A DNA stretch of 16,122 bases from Chrysochromulina parva (Eukaryota > Haptophyta > Prymnesiales > Chrysochromulinaceae): contig PJAB01001236.1 of the NCBI GenBank assembly GCA_002887195.1, positions 1-16,122 on the forward strand, given 5' to 3'. The translations under genes and the position numbers were made by a program. The notes beneath the pieces are model-generated. The model saw nothing but the letters and a program-made list of their open reading frames with translations, made no database searches and had not been told where the DNA came from. Positions 8,179-16,101 of the stretch are shown here, piece after piece (position 1 is the first letter of the stretch; each line of letters opens with the position of its first letter).

Positions 8179-9165
8179 TCAGCCTCGGGCCATCAGCGGC
8201 GTCTCCTGTGCGGAGCTCGCCGAGTCATCCTCGTCCTCCAAGGGCCGCTTCGGGCTGACTTCGGTTGGTTCCGTCTTCTTGGGCTGCTGCTCGGCAAGGT
8301 TATAGTGCGTGTAGGCGACGCTGGCGCCGATGGCGATCGCGGCGCCGAGGAGCGCCTTCGGTGGGTAGACCTGACTGAAGAGCAACCAGCCGCCGATGAT
8401 GATGACGCACCCCTTGAGTTGGCCGAGGACTGTGTGAGTCAGTGCACTGCATGCCCCCATCACCAGGAAGCCTGACCAGTTGACGAAGAAAGCGGCCACA
8501 CCCGAGAGAGTGATCATCGCCACGCGATACGACGACCATTCGAAACTGACGAGGCCCGGCGGGTCGATGACCGGCACGAGAGCCATCAGAAAGAGTGTCG
8601 AAAGGGGGAGGACGCGCCTCATGAGCGCGAGCGTGTGCCAGCTCTCCTCCTTGCTCACGTGGGACCAGAGCACCTTGTACACCGCAGCCACAGGGAGCCA
8701 GAGAAGAGCAGCGACGCAACCTCCCCAATTCAGTCGAAGGTCGTTGACGCAAGCGAAGCCAACGCCGACACAGACGAGGAGCAGGGAGGCGGCACGTGGC
8801 CACGACATGTTCTCGCCATAGAGGAACGCCTCGAGGCCGACGATCGCTGGCGTCACGAGCAGCTTCACAATCTGGTAGAAGCCGAGATTGTTGAGTGAAA
8901 GCGACAGGTTGTTCAGTGCCGGCGCGGTGCCGACGACGGCACTGAGAAGCAGGATGCGCGGCGTCATCGGAGAAGAGCGCTTGACGTACATACCCGCGGC
9001 AGCGAGTATCTCAAGACCCAATAGTGTGACGACGTAATGCATGGCCGTCAGTGCAGTGGTGAAGCGAAACTTGAAGGACTCAAAGACGAGTTTGTTGACG
9101 AAGATGGTGGCGACTGAGGCTACGAAATTGAAAAGGAGCTGATAAGCATTCTCGCGCGACCACAT
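8179..9165 (-). CDS. SLC35E3-like nucleotide-sugar/triose-phosphate transporter family protein
   Basis: A 328-residue, intronless, multi-spanning protein of about ten hydrophobic helices, the normal size for the drug/metabolite transporter TPT/NST group. Landmarks match SLC35E3 and plant UDP-sugar transporter relatives: FVNK at residues 22-25 in helix 1, the NNLSLSLNN segment (85-93), GFYQIVK followed by TP (K101, T105, P106), and the helix-10 exit YTHYNLAEQ, very like the YTHFKLSEQ of animal SLC35E3. These proteins usually exchange nucleotide sugars for the nucleoside monophosphate across Golgi or ER membranes; the substrate cannot be assigned from sequence alone. The tail after helix 10 (about 40 residues) is charged, acidic and probably cytosolic, with no terminal dilysine ER signal. 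The ATG at 9165 is the natural start because helix 1 follows directly. The start codon overlaps a 12-bp inverted repeat. Confidence 0.92.
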   Translation of the reverse strand: MWSRENAYQLLFNFVASVATIFVNKLVFESFKFRFTTALTAMHYVVTLLGLEILAAAGMYVKRSSPMTPRILLLSAVVGTAPALNNLSLSLNNLGFYQIVKLLVTPAIVGLEAFLYGENMSWPRAASLLLVCVGVGFACVNDLRLNWGGCVAALLWLPVAAVYKVLWSHVSKEESWHTLALMRRVLPLSTLFLMALVPVIDPPGLVSFEWSSYRVAMITLSGVAAFFVNWSGFLVMGACSALTHTVLGQLKGCVIIIGGWLLFSQVYPPKALLGAAIAIGASVAYTHYNLAEQQPKKTEPTEVSPKRPLEDEDDSASSAQETPLMARG

Positions 9166-9181
9166 GGGTTGTGGTCGCGCG
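9153..9181. promoter_or_regulatory. Perfect 12-bp inverted repeat over the transporter start codon
   Basis: The arms cgcgcgaccaca (9153-9164) and tgtggtcgcgcg (9170-9181) are exact reverse complements, separated by tgggt. In the minus-strand mRNA the A of the ATG is the last loop base and the TG begins the 3' arm, so a GC-rich hairpin would hold the start codon. A translational control role is inference. Confidence 0.7.
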
Positions 9182-10109
9182 CGTCCCTTGATGACGTCGC
9201 GAGCCGTGGTGCTCGGCGACGTTGCCTGCGTTTGCGCGAACTAACAGCGATGGATGGTTGCCGCCGCGCGCGCAGACTCGACAGATTGCGGAATTATTTT
9301 TCTGCAGTCAACATGAATTTACGGAGTTAATTATGACCACGAGGTCCGCGTCGCGTGTCGAAGCCCGCGCAGCCTCGGCGTGATGCCACTACGGCTTGAC
9401 CACGGTCTGGGATACATCTTCGAAAAGCTAGTTGAAGACAAAGTCATGATTTGGAATCCTGGGCATGGGCCCGATCACAAGGGTGAAAGTTGTACGCAGC
9501 CAACGGTCGGCCATGTGTGATCAGTCAGTCAGTAAATTTCGTCACGGTCCCCCGCGCTCACCACACCACTGTCTCAAAGGACGGCTCCGCACCCCTCGGT
9601 CAACACAAGTACTTCGGAGAATCTGAGTACTGTACTCGCTCGCCATGTGTGATGTGAACAAAGACTGAAAAGACATTTTACGTCGTAGAAAGTGAAGTTT
9701 CTGAATTATATTTAATATGGCGCCTCGTTATTATGGGCTTGGGCTCTTTGACTATATGGCGTCTTAAGCCTCTTAACTTCTGAGACTGAATGAATTCTTG
9801 AATAATCATACAGCCGGCCGTTCAGAATTAAATAATTAACGACGATTAAACTCGATCGCCCTCGAACACACGTGCAGCGCATGGTGCAGCGGGTGCAGGA
9901 GATCCTGGAAATGGAACCCCTCACCCTCAAAGTACTACTGATACTGCATGAGCGTGTATGAGTACGAGTACTAGTACGAGTATTGTTTGTCTGCTCTGTG
10001 GTAGAGAGAGAGAGACAGGGAGAGAGAGACAGAGAGAGAGAGAGTCGATACTCGATGATTGTCCCAACACTACGGGTTTGCGTTTGCGGCCCAAGTATCA
10101 GCCATCAGG
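9166..10109. other. Intergenic region with AT-richer segment
   Basis: These 944 bp separate the transporter start from the 3' end of the EF-hand gene. Close to the transporter is tgacgtcgcga (about 9191), resembling a bZIP/CRE core. The stretch from about 9650 to 9860 is clearly less GC-rich than the rest of the window, with runs such as gaattatatttaatatgg and gaattaaataattaac. Short palindromes include gtactagtac (about 9968). No gene, tRNA or transposon ends are recognised. Confidence 0.55.
10002..10044. repeat. (GA)n/GACA microsatellite
   Basis: A purine tract of GA repeats with interspersed gaca/caggg, ending about 65 bp beyond the stop codon of the minus-strand EF-hand gene and therefore probably in its 3' UTR as a CT-rich tract. 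Confidence 0.9.
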
Positions 10110-12579
10110 TCAGCAGGAATCGAGCAGGACCATGTCGTCGTGGTCGGCCTTGTACGTCGATGACTTGAGCACCGCCTCGGTCGCCGTATGTGGGACGTAT
10201 TTGTAAGCGGGCGCCACGCCGGGTGCCGCGACGGTCGCGGAGATTGCTGCCTTGACAAGCGCCCACCCCTTGAGGTCGATCGTGCATGTGCGCAGCGCCT
10301 CGGCGAGCGTTGCACGTCGCGCCGCCTGAATGCGCCACTTCTTCTCGGCCTCAGCGATGCAGTCGACGAAGTAAGAGGATTGGGAGATTGAGAGCACCTG
10401 CACCGACCGGTAGGGGCAGCGGGATGGCGTGGGATCAAGGGCAGGGCTCGCTAGCCCAGAGGGCTTCATGAGCCTGCCATGCAGTGGCCGTTAACATGCA
10501 GATGAGCGCGCGCATGGGGACGGAGTATGGCGTATCGATCATACATCCGCGCTGACCATCGGGGACATGGATCCATGCGCTTCACTCCATTCGTGCGAAG
10601 GCGCACACTGGCACATGGTCGTCGGTGTTGAGCGTACCGGCTCGGCTTTGACCAAGTGGATCCCGAGCGTCGCAGCGATCGGCAGAGGCTCTGCATCCGG
10701 GTCAGCGGCACGGCGGCAGTCGATGATGTGGGCGTCATGCGAGGTGACGTGATCTGTCCGAGGGTTGTCCAAGAAGGGTGTGGGAGGGGGTTGGGAGGGA
10801 AAGGGAAAGGGGGAGGGAAGGGGGTGGGGAATGGAGGGGCGGCAGCGGTTCGTGCATAGCTCACCGTCAAAGAAAATCTGAAGCTCCGTAGGCGACGACT
10901 TGAGCAGCAGGGGCTTGCCCCCATGGGCCTGGCAGCCGACTGCCTCCCAGCCGCTGTAATAGTCTCGCAGCGCGAGAGTGCGCGGTGCCGCCGGGCCCAG
11001 AAGGAAATCGAGCGTGTTGGCCGCTTCGATGGCCGGCATCACACGTACCGGCGGGTCAAACGCCGCGTAGAATTTGGCAATCTCGTCGTACGAGCTCGCC
11101 TGCGCGCGATCGGGCTGCTCGATCGTCCCAAGCACAAGCGCTATCTTGCCTGCACCGTCGCGCACGAACGTGCCACACTTATCAACTTGGCCCATGTCGA
11201 TGCGCATGTCGGGGCCGCCGTCGGAGCCGTCGAGAACGACGTCGCGCCCCGGAAAGAGCGGGTGCGTCCCCTCGCAGAGAGCATTGTACCTGCGCGGCCG
11301 TTACAGATGTGGTGTAGGATTGCATGCATGCATGCAGAGAGCAATGTACCTGTGTGGCCGTTACAGATGTGGTGAAGGATTGCATGTTGGGGTGCTGGGC
11401 AGGCCCGTGGCTACAGGGTGGCGCAGCACAGGGCGTGGGCAGCACAGGGCATGCGCAGCACAGGGCGTGGGCAGCACAGGGCGTGGGCAGCACAGGGCGG
11501 GGCGCGGGATGGGGTACATACTCGGCCGCTATCTTTGGGAGGTCAGTGCCAAACGTACGGAAGCAGATGGAGAAGCTGCGGCCCGTCTTCTTGAGCTCGC
11601 GCAGCAAGTGAAGGAACGAAGGCAGCAGCACGCACACGCCGCCGTCGAGTCCGAGGCGCTTGAGCTCATCGGCTTGCTCGTCCGAGATCAGCTGCTTGGG
11701 CAACTTGAGCGCATCGGCCATGCTCCGCAGCAGCGCAGCGAGCGCCGCGCCGGGCGCTCCGGCGGAGGTGAAATTCTGCAGCGCCTTACGCCGTCGTGCC
11801 TTGGTCTCCCTAATCTTCGTCACGTCGCTCATGCCCTTGACGTCGGTCACGCTCATCACGTACTCAGCGTACGTCTGCAGCCCGATCTCCGGCGCCGTGG
11901 GAGAGGGTATCTCGCTGACGAGCTCCCACGTGGGCTCAGGCTCGGCGGGCGTCACTTTGCCCCACACGCAGTTGGACAGCACCATGTTGAGGATCTTCGC
12001 CGAGTCTCCGCCGATGGCACTGTCAAGCATGATCACCGTCATGTTGACATCGAAGTGGAGGACCAGATGCGGGCGCGCGCCATCGAGCGGCGCCGTTGGC
12101 GTAACAAGGGCCGCAAATTCTTCGCGCTGCACCAAGCTGTCACCATTCAAATCGACCTCACGAATCAGTGCGTTACACGCCTCCTCGTCGAGACCGGAGA
12201 AGCCCATCTTGAGCAGGATTGCAAGGAGCTCGTTGGCATCGAGCGTGCCACTGTGGTCTGTGTCAATTGCATCAAACAGTGCGTCCAGCGTGGCCTCCGT
12301 GACTGCATCCACAATGGCAGCTCGAGCACGTGGCCTCGGTAATGGCTTGGGCTGGAAGAGCTGGAGGAAGCGCTCGGCGTGGCTGACTGCCGCGCCGCCG
12401 CCGCCAGCAGCGGCCGACGCAGCTGCAGCCGCCTGTCCCTCCTGTGCCGCCTCCTTGGAGGCCAGAAATTTGCAGATTGCCAGAAGGGGTTGGGCGGGGC
12501 GTGTTTGCAGCACTTCGAGCACCGCCGCGGCCAACGCCTCCTGGACGCCGTTCGCGGCAAGATATTCGCGATCCGACAT
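10110..12579 (-). CDS. Dpy-30 / EF-hand / HAD-like protein, four exons
   Basis: Rebuilt as exons 12579-11522, 11289-10865, 10753-10638 and 10397-10110. The lengths 1058, 425, 116 and 288 nt sum to 629 codons including the stop, giving 628 residues. All introns are GT-AG. Residues about 4-41 (REYLAANGVQEAL...PLLAICKFLA) resemble the Dpy-30/RII docking-dimerisation helix pair. Two EF-hand loops follow: D106-D108-S110-T112-D114-E117 and D143-N145-D147-E154, both fit to bind calcium. Then come HFDVNMT (D177, N179) and further on FRTFG, DGSDGGPD, FFDD across the exon 2/3 junction, AHIIDCR and LVKAEP. The FDxNxT, Thr and FFDD pattern resembles HAD motifs I, II and IV, with Asn in place of the second Asp of DxDxT. 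Similar proteins occur in many flagellated protists. A Ca2+-sensing, cilium-associated HAD-fold role is inference. It is divergent from the JmjC gene at 12904. Confidence 0.82.
10398..10637 (-). other. Intron 3 of the Dpy-30/EF-hand gene
   Basis: The donor GTACGC follows gag-ccg; the acceptor ggtgcag precedes gtg-ctc-tca. It is 240 bp, phase 0. The joined product reads LVKAEP then VLSISQSSYF, a continuous domain. Reading through it meets a stop. Confidence 0.8.
10754..10864 (-). other. Intron 2 of the Dpy-30/EF-hand gene (3n, stop-free)
   Basis: Donor GTGAGC, acceptor cggacag, phase 1, with a strong C/T tract in between. It is 111 bp with no in-frame stop, so retention would insert 37 residues, many of them Pro. 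Splicing restores FFDDHVTSHDAHIID, the expected continuous motif. Confidence 0.8.
11274..11386. repeat. Tandem duplication of an intron 3' splice site
   Basis: 53-bp copies at 11274-11326 and 11334-11386 (period 60) differ at four bases. The left copy contains the real acceptor (cgcag then gtacaatgc) and the first exon-2 bases; the right copy, inside intron 1, preserves a matching acag then gtacattgc. Confidence 0.9.
11290..11521 (-). other. Intron 1 of the Dpy-30/EF-hand gene
   Basis: 232 bp, phase 2. The donor GTATGT follows gcc-ga; the acceptor gcgcag precedes g-tac-aat-gct. The joined product reads AAEYNALCEGTHPLFPG without a break. It contains the duplicated acceptor copy and a 16-bp minisatellite, so about half of it is repeat. 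Confidence 0.85.
11423..11502. repeat. 16-bp intronic minisatellite, 5 units
   Basis: Five 16-bp units of gcagcacagggcgtgg start at 11423, 11439, 11455, 11471 and 11487. The second and the last are slightly diverged. The array lies near the 5' end of intron 1 of the EF-hand gene, within 20 bp of the splice donor. Confidence 0.9.
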
Positions 12580-12903
12580 GAGAGGGATTCTAAATTTAGA
12601 ACAACGTGTTCGCCATCAGATCCTTCCACGTTCCACTCCGGCTTCACACAGGAAGCTGCGACATAAGGGGTTCATAAGCAAAGGTAGGAATCAGCGTCGC
12701 ACCGCCCCCGTGCGGTACCCGCCGGTGTTTCTTAGGTGAAGGTGTGAATCCTGTGAATGTGAGCGAAACACGATGTAAACCTGGTCGCGTGTTGAAACTT
12801 GCGGAGGCTCCTGTGAGCGCGACTCTGTCTCTTCACACGGTGGTTCACGAGTTGGTTCACGGCCGCTTGGGCAGAAGCTCGGGGTCCGAAGGCAGCCCTC
12901 GCC
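12580..12903. promoter_or_regulatory. Divergent promoter region between EF-hand and JmjC genes
   Basis: Only 324 bp separate the two start codons, which point away from each other, so both promoters and 5' UTRs must lie here. There is no clear TATA box. A gtgaaggtgtgaatcctgtg stretch (about 12735-12755) contains repeated gtga(a) motifs. The plus-strand start has a good context, gccATGa. Confidence 0.6.
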
Positions 12904-14643
12904 ATGACGCTCATTCGGACGATCGACGTCCCTTTATGCAGCTCCCCAGCCGAAGCCTGGATCAGCGACTCTTCCGAGCCCTTTGTGCTGCGCGGTGCGA
13001 TTCGCCATTGGAAAGCGCGAGCGTGGTCACTCACGTCGCTTGCTCGCGACTTTGGAGCGGCGAAGGTATGTGTGAGGCTGCATCCACGTGCGGCCGGCGA
13101 GCTCTACGAGGGCGAATGCGTGTACGAGTCGATGACGCTGGCTTGCTTCTGCGCGTGGCTTCGCCTGGGCGCCGCCGCCACCGCTAGCGACGCCGCTGGC
13201 GGCGCTCCTGGCGACGACGATGCCAGTGCTGCGACCTCCCTCGCAGAGCGCTACCCTCCCGAGGCCTTTGTTGCATACTCGGACTACCAAGACATGGCGG
13301 CTGTGTTTGCCGACGCGCCGAGCGCACTGGCCTCCATCGACTGGTCTTTCACCGGCGTCGCGCGCAGCGGCGAGACGACCCTCTGGCTAGGCACCACGGG
13401 CGCGCACACGCCGACACACTACGACACGTACGGCAATAACGTGGTCGCTCAGATCTGCGGCGTCAAGCGATGGCGACTGCACCCGCCGTCGAGTGCAGGG
13501 CTGTGGCCGAGCCGCGTGCCGTACGAGGAGAGCTCTGTCTTCGCTGATGCGCCCGACGCTGACGCGCCAGGAGGCGCCACTGTCGAGCTACAGCCTGGTG
13601 ACGTGCTCTTCGTGCCGAAGCACTGGTGGCATCGCGTGAGCACGCCCGGCACGGCGCGTGGGTACGCGCTCAGCGTGAACACGTGGCTCGAGTCCCCCGA
13701 CGACGACGAAGATCGAGTGCGGGAGGCGCTCGTGCGCGCCGTAGTGGGCGCGCTCGTGAGCGGACTAATTTGGGACGCGCCGTCGTGGGCGGCAGGTGAA
13801 GGCGCGAGCGAGCGCCCGCGCGGCGGCTGGATCAACCCCACAGAGACGACTTGGTGCCGTAGCGAGCGGCTGAGCGCCTTGCACCTCGCACTTGCTCAGT
13901 GGCTCTGCCAGGCGGAGGTAGAGGCGGAGGTGGAGGAGGAGGTGGAGGAGGCAGTGGAGGTGACGGTGGGGAGGGCGGCGGTGCTAGCAGGCAGGCCGAC
14001 GCCCGAGGCGCGGGTCGACTTCACAGACGAGCTCGACGCTCGTCTCGGCGCGCTCAAAACCTCGCTCCAGTGGCCGGCAGTGGCCAGCGTAGTGTGCTCG
14101 GATATTTGCCTCGCAGCGGCGGCGATGACACTGCGTGCGCGCCTCGCGCTGCGGCGGGCGACGCCCGAAACGGCGCCCGACGCGGTGTCTGAGCTGGCAT
14201 GGGTTGAGTGCGTGAGTGCGCCTCTCGGTCGGTTAGTCACTGCTGCCTTGCTGACTGCTCATGAAGGCGAGAGTGACGGCGAGAGCGAGGGCAAGGGCGA
14301 GGGCGAGGGCGGCGGCGAGGGCAGGAGCGGCAGTGCGATCAAGAGCGGGGGTGGTGATGGCACATCCGAACGTCGTGGTGAGCACATGCATGCTGGGCGG
14401 GGTGATGGCACAGCCGAGCGGCAGACGAAGCGCAGACGAAGTCACGACGACCACAGCGCGGAGCTGCTCGAAGGGATGGCCGTTGCAACCTTGCGAGAGC
14501 TGCAGCAGAGCTGTCCGCCCGACTCCGCCGCGATCGGCGTGCGTGATGTGGTCGATGCGATGTGCACGGGGCGCGCTCTCGAGCTAGCTCTAGTTGGCCT
14601 CTTCAACTCAGTGCACAGTGCACCAGGCCGCAATACATTCTGA
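12904..14643 (+). CDS. HSPBAP1: HSPB1-associated protein 1-like JmjC-domain protein
   Basis: A 579-residue intronless frame from gccATGa. The first 280 residues carry a JmjC/cupin fold of the FIH/HSPBAP1 type: PFVLRGAIRHWKA near the N-terminus, then TPTHYDTYGNN with H172 and D174, GVKRW with K188, PYEESSVF (206-213), and GDVLFVPKHWWHRV with H243. By analogy with FIH, H172, D174 and H243 would bind Fe(II), and K188 with T171 or nearby residues would bind 2-oxoglutarate. All are present, so it could be an active hydroxylase or demethylase; the substrate is unknown. The PYEESSV and VPxHWWH blocks match HSPBAP1 particularly well. The C-terminal half has a Glu/Val acidic repeat (about 336-352), helical segments, a Gly/Glu/Ser-rich linker (about 455-475) and KRRR (possible nuclear signal). 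It is divergent from the EF-hand gene and convergent with the gene ending at 14845. Confidence 0.9.
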   Translation: MTLIRTIDVPLCSSPAEAWISDSSEPFVLRGAIRHWKARAWSLTSLARDFGAAKVCVRLHPRAAGELYEGECVYESMTLACFCAWLRLGAAATASDAAGGAPGDDDASAATSLAERYPPEAFVAYSDYQDMAAVFADAPSALASIDWSFTGVARSGETTLWLGTTGAHTPTHYDTYGNNVVAQICGVKRWRLHPPSSAGLWPSRVPYEESSVFADAPDADAPGGATVELQPGDVLFVPKHWWHRVSTPGTARGYALSVNTWLESPDDDEDRVREALVRAVVGALVSGLIWDAPSWAAGEGASERPRGGWINPTETTWCRSERLSALHLALAQWLCQAEVEAEVEEEVEEAVEVTVGRAAVLAGRPTPEARVDFTDELDARLGALKTSLQWPAVASVVCSDICLAAAAMTLRARLALRRATPETAPDAVSELAWVECVSAPLGRLVTAALLTAHEGESDGESEGKGEGEGGGEGRSGSAIKSGGGDGTSERRGEHMHAGRGDGTAERQTKRRRSHDDHSAELLEGMAVATLRELQQSCPPDSAAIGVRDVVDAMCTGRALELALVGLFNSVHSAPGRNTF

Positions 14644-14844
14644 GAAAAACAAGAAGAAAAACCGTTATGCACTAACACCGTCACAGTTAGGAATAGCGGA
14701 CACAGATTGGTCAACCGGACACGACACTCCACGGTTAACCAACTGCTTTACACGACAGTGTTTCAGTATCCCACTGAAAGTCCTCCGAGCTGCACTTGAC
14801 ACACACTGAAATGAACTGAAATGAAAAGCTGAGTCCATCTATTG
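14644..14844. other. Convergent intergenic region
   Basis: These 201 bp lie between two converging stop codons. They must hold both 3' UTR ends or overlapping transcripts. A perfect 10-bp tandem repeat (actgaaatga, 14805-14824) is present. No AATAAA or TGTAA poly(A)-type signal was found. Confidence 0.6.
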
Positions 14845-14855
14845 TCAAATAGATG
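14836..14855. other. 8-bp inverted repeat with a stop codon in its loop
   Basis: The arms catctatt (14836-14843) and aatagatg (14848-14855) are exact reverse complements around gtca. On the minus strand the loop reads TGAC, whose TGA is the stop codon of the membrane-protein gene. Confidence 0.65.
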
Positions 14856-16069
14856 CGACAGTTCTAGAACCGGCGGCAGTAACTCCGAGAATCAATTCAC
14901 CGCCCTCAGGTGCTGTCAAGCCCGTGCTGCGTCCATTTTGCTTGCGCTCCTGGCTACCCGTAGGCACACCGTCTCGTGTGAAGAGCGCTCGGAAGAACGC
15001 GTATCCGAGGGCGCAGGCGAAGACCGCGCTCAGGACGCCGATGAGGCCGATGGCAACGGGCGTGAGACCGCTGAAAAAGGGTCCTTCGATGGGTTTCGGT
15101 CTTGGGGCTCGGGGCGGCGGCGGAGGCGGCAACACCCGAACGCCGCAGTCGGCGCAGTCGGTGCCGTGCGGACACGCTGAGACCTCAGCTCCGGGGCCAC
15201 CGTCGTCACAGATGCCATCCGAGGCATAGGGGATGTTACCCACCATGCAAGTCTCAAGGCAAAGACCTGCCGGTGGCGGTGGCGGCGGGTAGGCCGCGAT
15301 GGGCGCTCTGGCGATTGTGAGGACTGTGGCCGTGTAGGAGCTTGTGGTGAGGAACGTGCTCGCCGTCGTCGCGTTCGCAAGGCGTGCGCCGAGCGCGTTG
15401 ACCGTCGTCGCCGCCGTCGCGGCCGACTCGACGACGATCGTGAAGGTAAGCTTGACTGCGCTGCCTTGCAGCTTCCGACGCCCGCTCGCCGTGCCATTGG
15501 GCAAGGGCGTCACGTCGAGCGTGACGGCACTAACGGCGACGCTCGCTTGGGTTGCAACGGCGGTGCGCAGCTCGAGACGAGCCGTAGGCGTGAAGTCGGA
15601 CACGCTGCCGGTCACGACGACGGCCATCGAGACGGCGGCGACGATGGGCGGCGGCGGCAGCGAGGGCGAGGGTGGCGGCGGCGAGGGCGGCGGCGGCAGC
15701 GGTGGCGAGGGCGGAAGTGGCGAGGGCGGTGGCGGGGATGGCGACGGCGGCGGCGGCGAGGGCGAGGGCGGTGGCCAGGGCGGTGGCAAGGGCGGCGGCG
15801 AGGGCGGCGGCGGCGAGGGCGGGGGCGGCGGCGAGGGCGAGGGCGGCGGTGGCGAGGGCGGCGGCGGCAGTGATGGCGAGGGCGGCGGCGACGGCGGCGG
15901 CGAGGGCGAGGCCGGCGGCGGCGAGGGCGGCGGCGAGGGCGGCGGCAGCGAGGGCGAGGGCGGCGGCGGCGAGGGCGAGGGCGGCGGTGGCGAGGGCGGC
16001 GGTGGCAGCGAGGGCGAGGGCGGTAGCAAGGGCGGTGGGGTGGGCGGCGGCGAGGGCGGCGGTAGCGAG

Positions 16070-16101
<32 letters not shown>

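Noticed and set aside
10754..10864. Reading 10539-11207 as one continuous exon
   Set aside because: It would put a Pro-rich insert in the FFDD motif and end without the LVKAEPVLSISQ continuation. Canonical GT-AG sites remove both problems, though retention is kept as a finding.
11423..11502. CRISPR-like array
   Set aside because: The 16-bp units are contiguous with no unique spacers, lie inside a eukaryotic intron and have no cas genes nearby.
11074..12342. Plus-strand frame of 422 codons antisense to the EF-hand gene
   Set aside because: It has no recognisable domain and crosses the rebuilt exons and intron, which show clear EF-hand and HAD-like motifs on the minus strand.
15976..16029. 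Treating 16029 as the true start of the membrane protein
   Set aside because: The codon is TTG within the Pro-rich tract and the frame stays open to the window edge, so the gene is partial.
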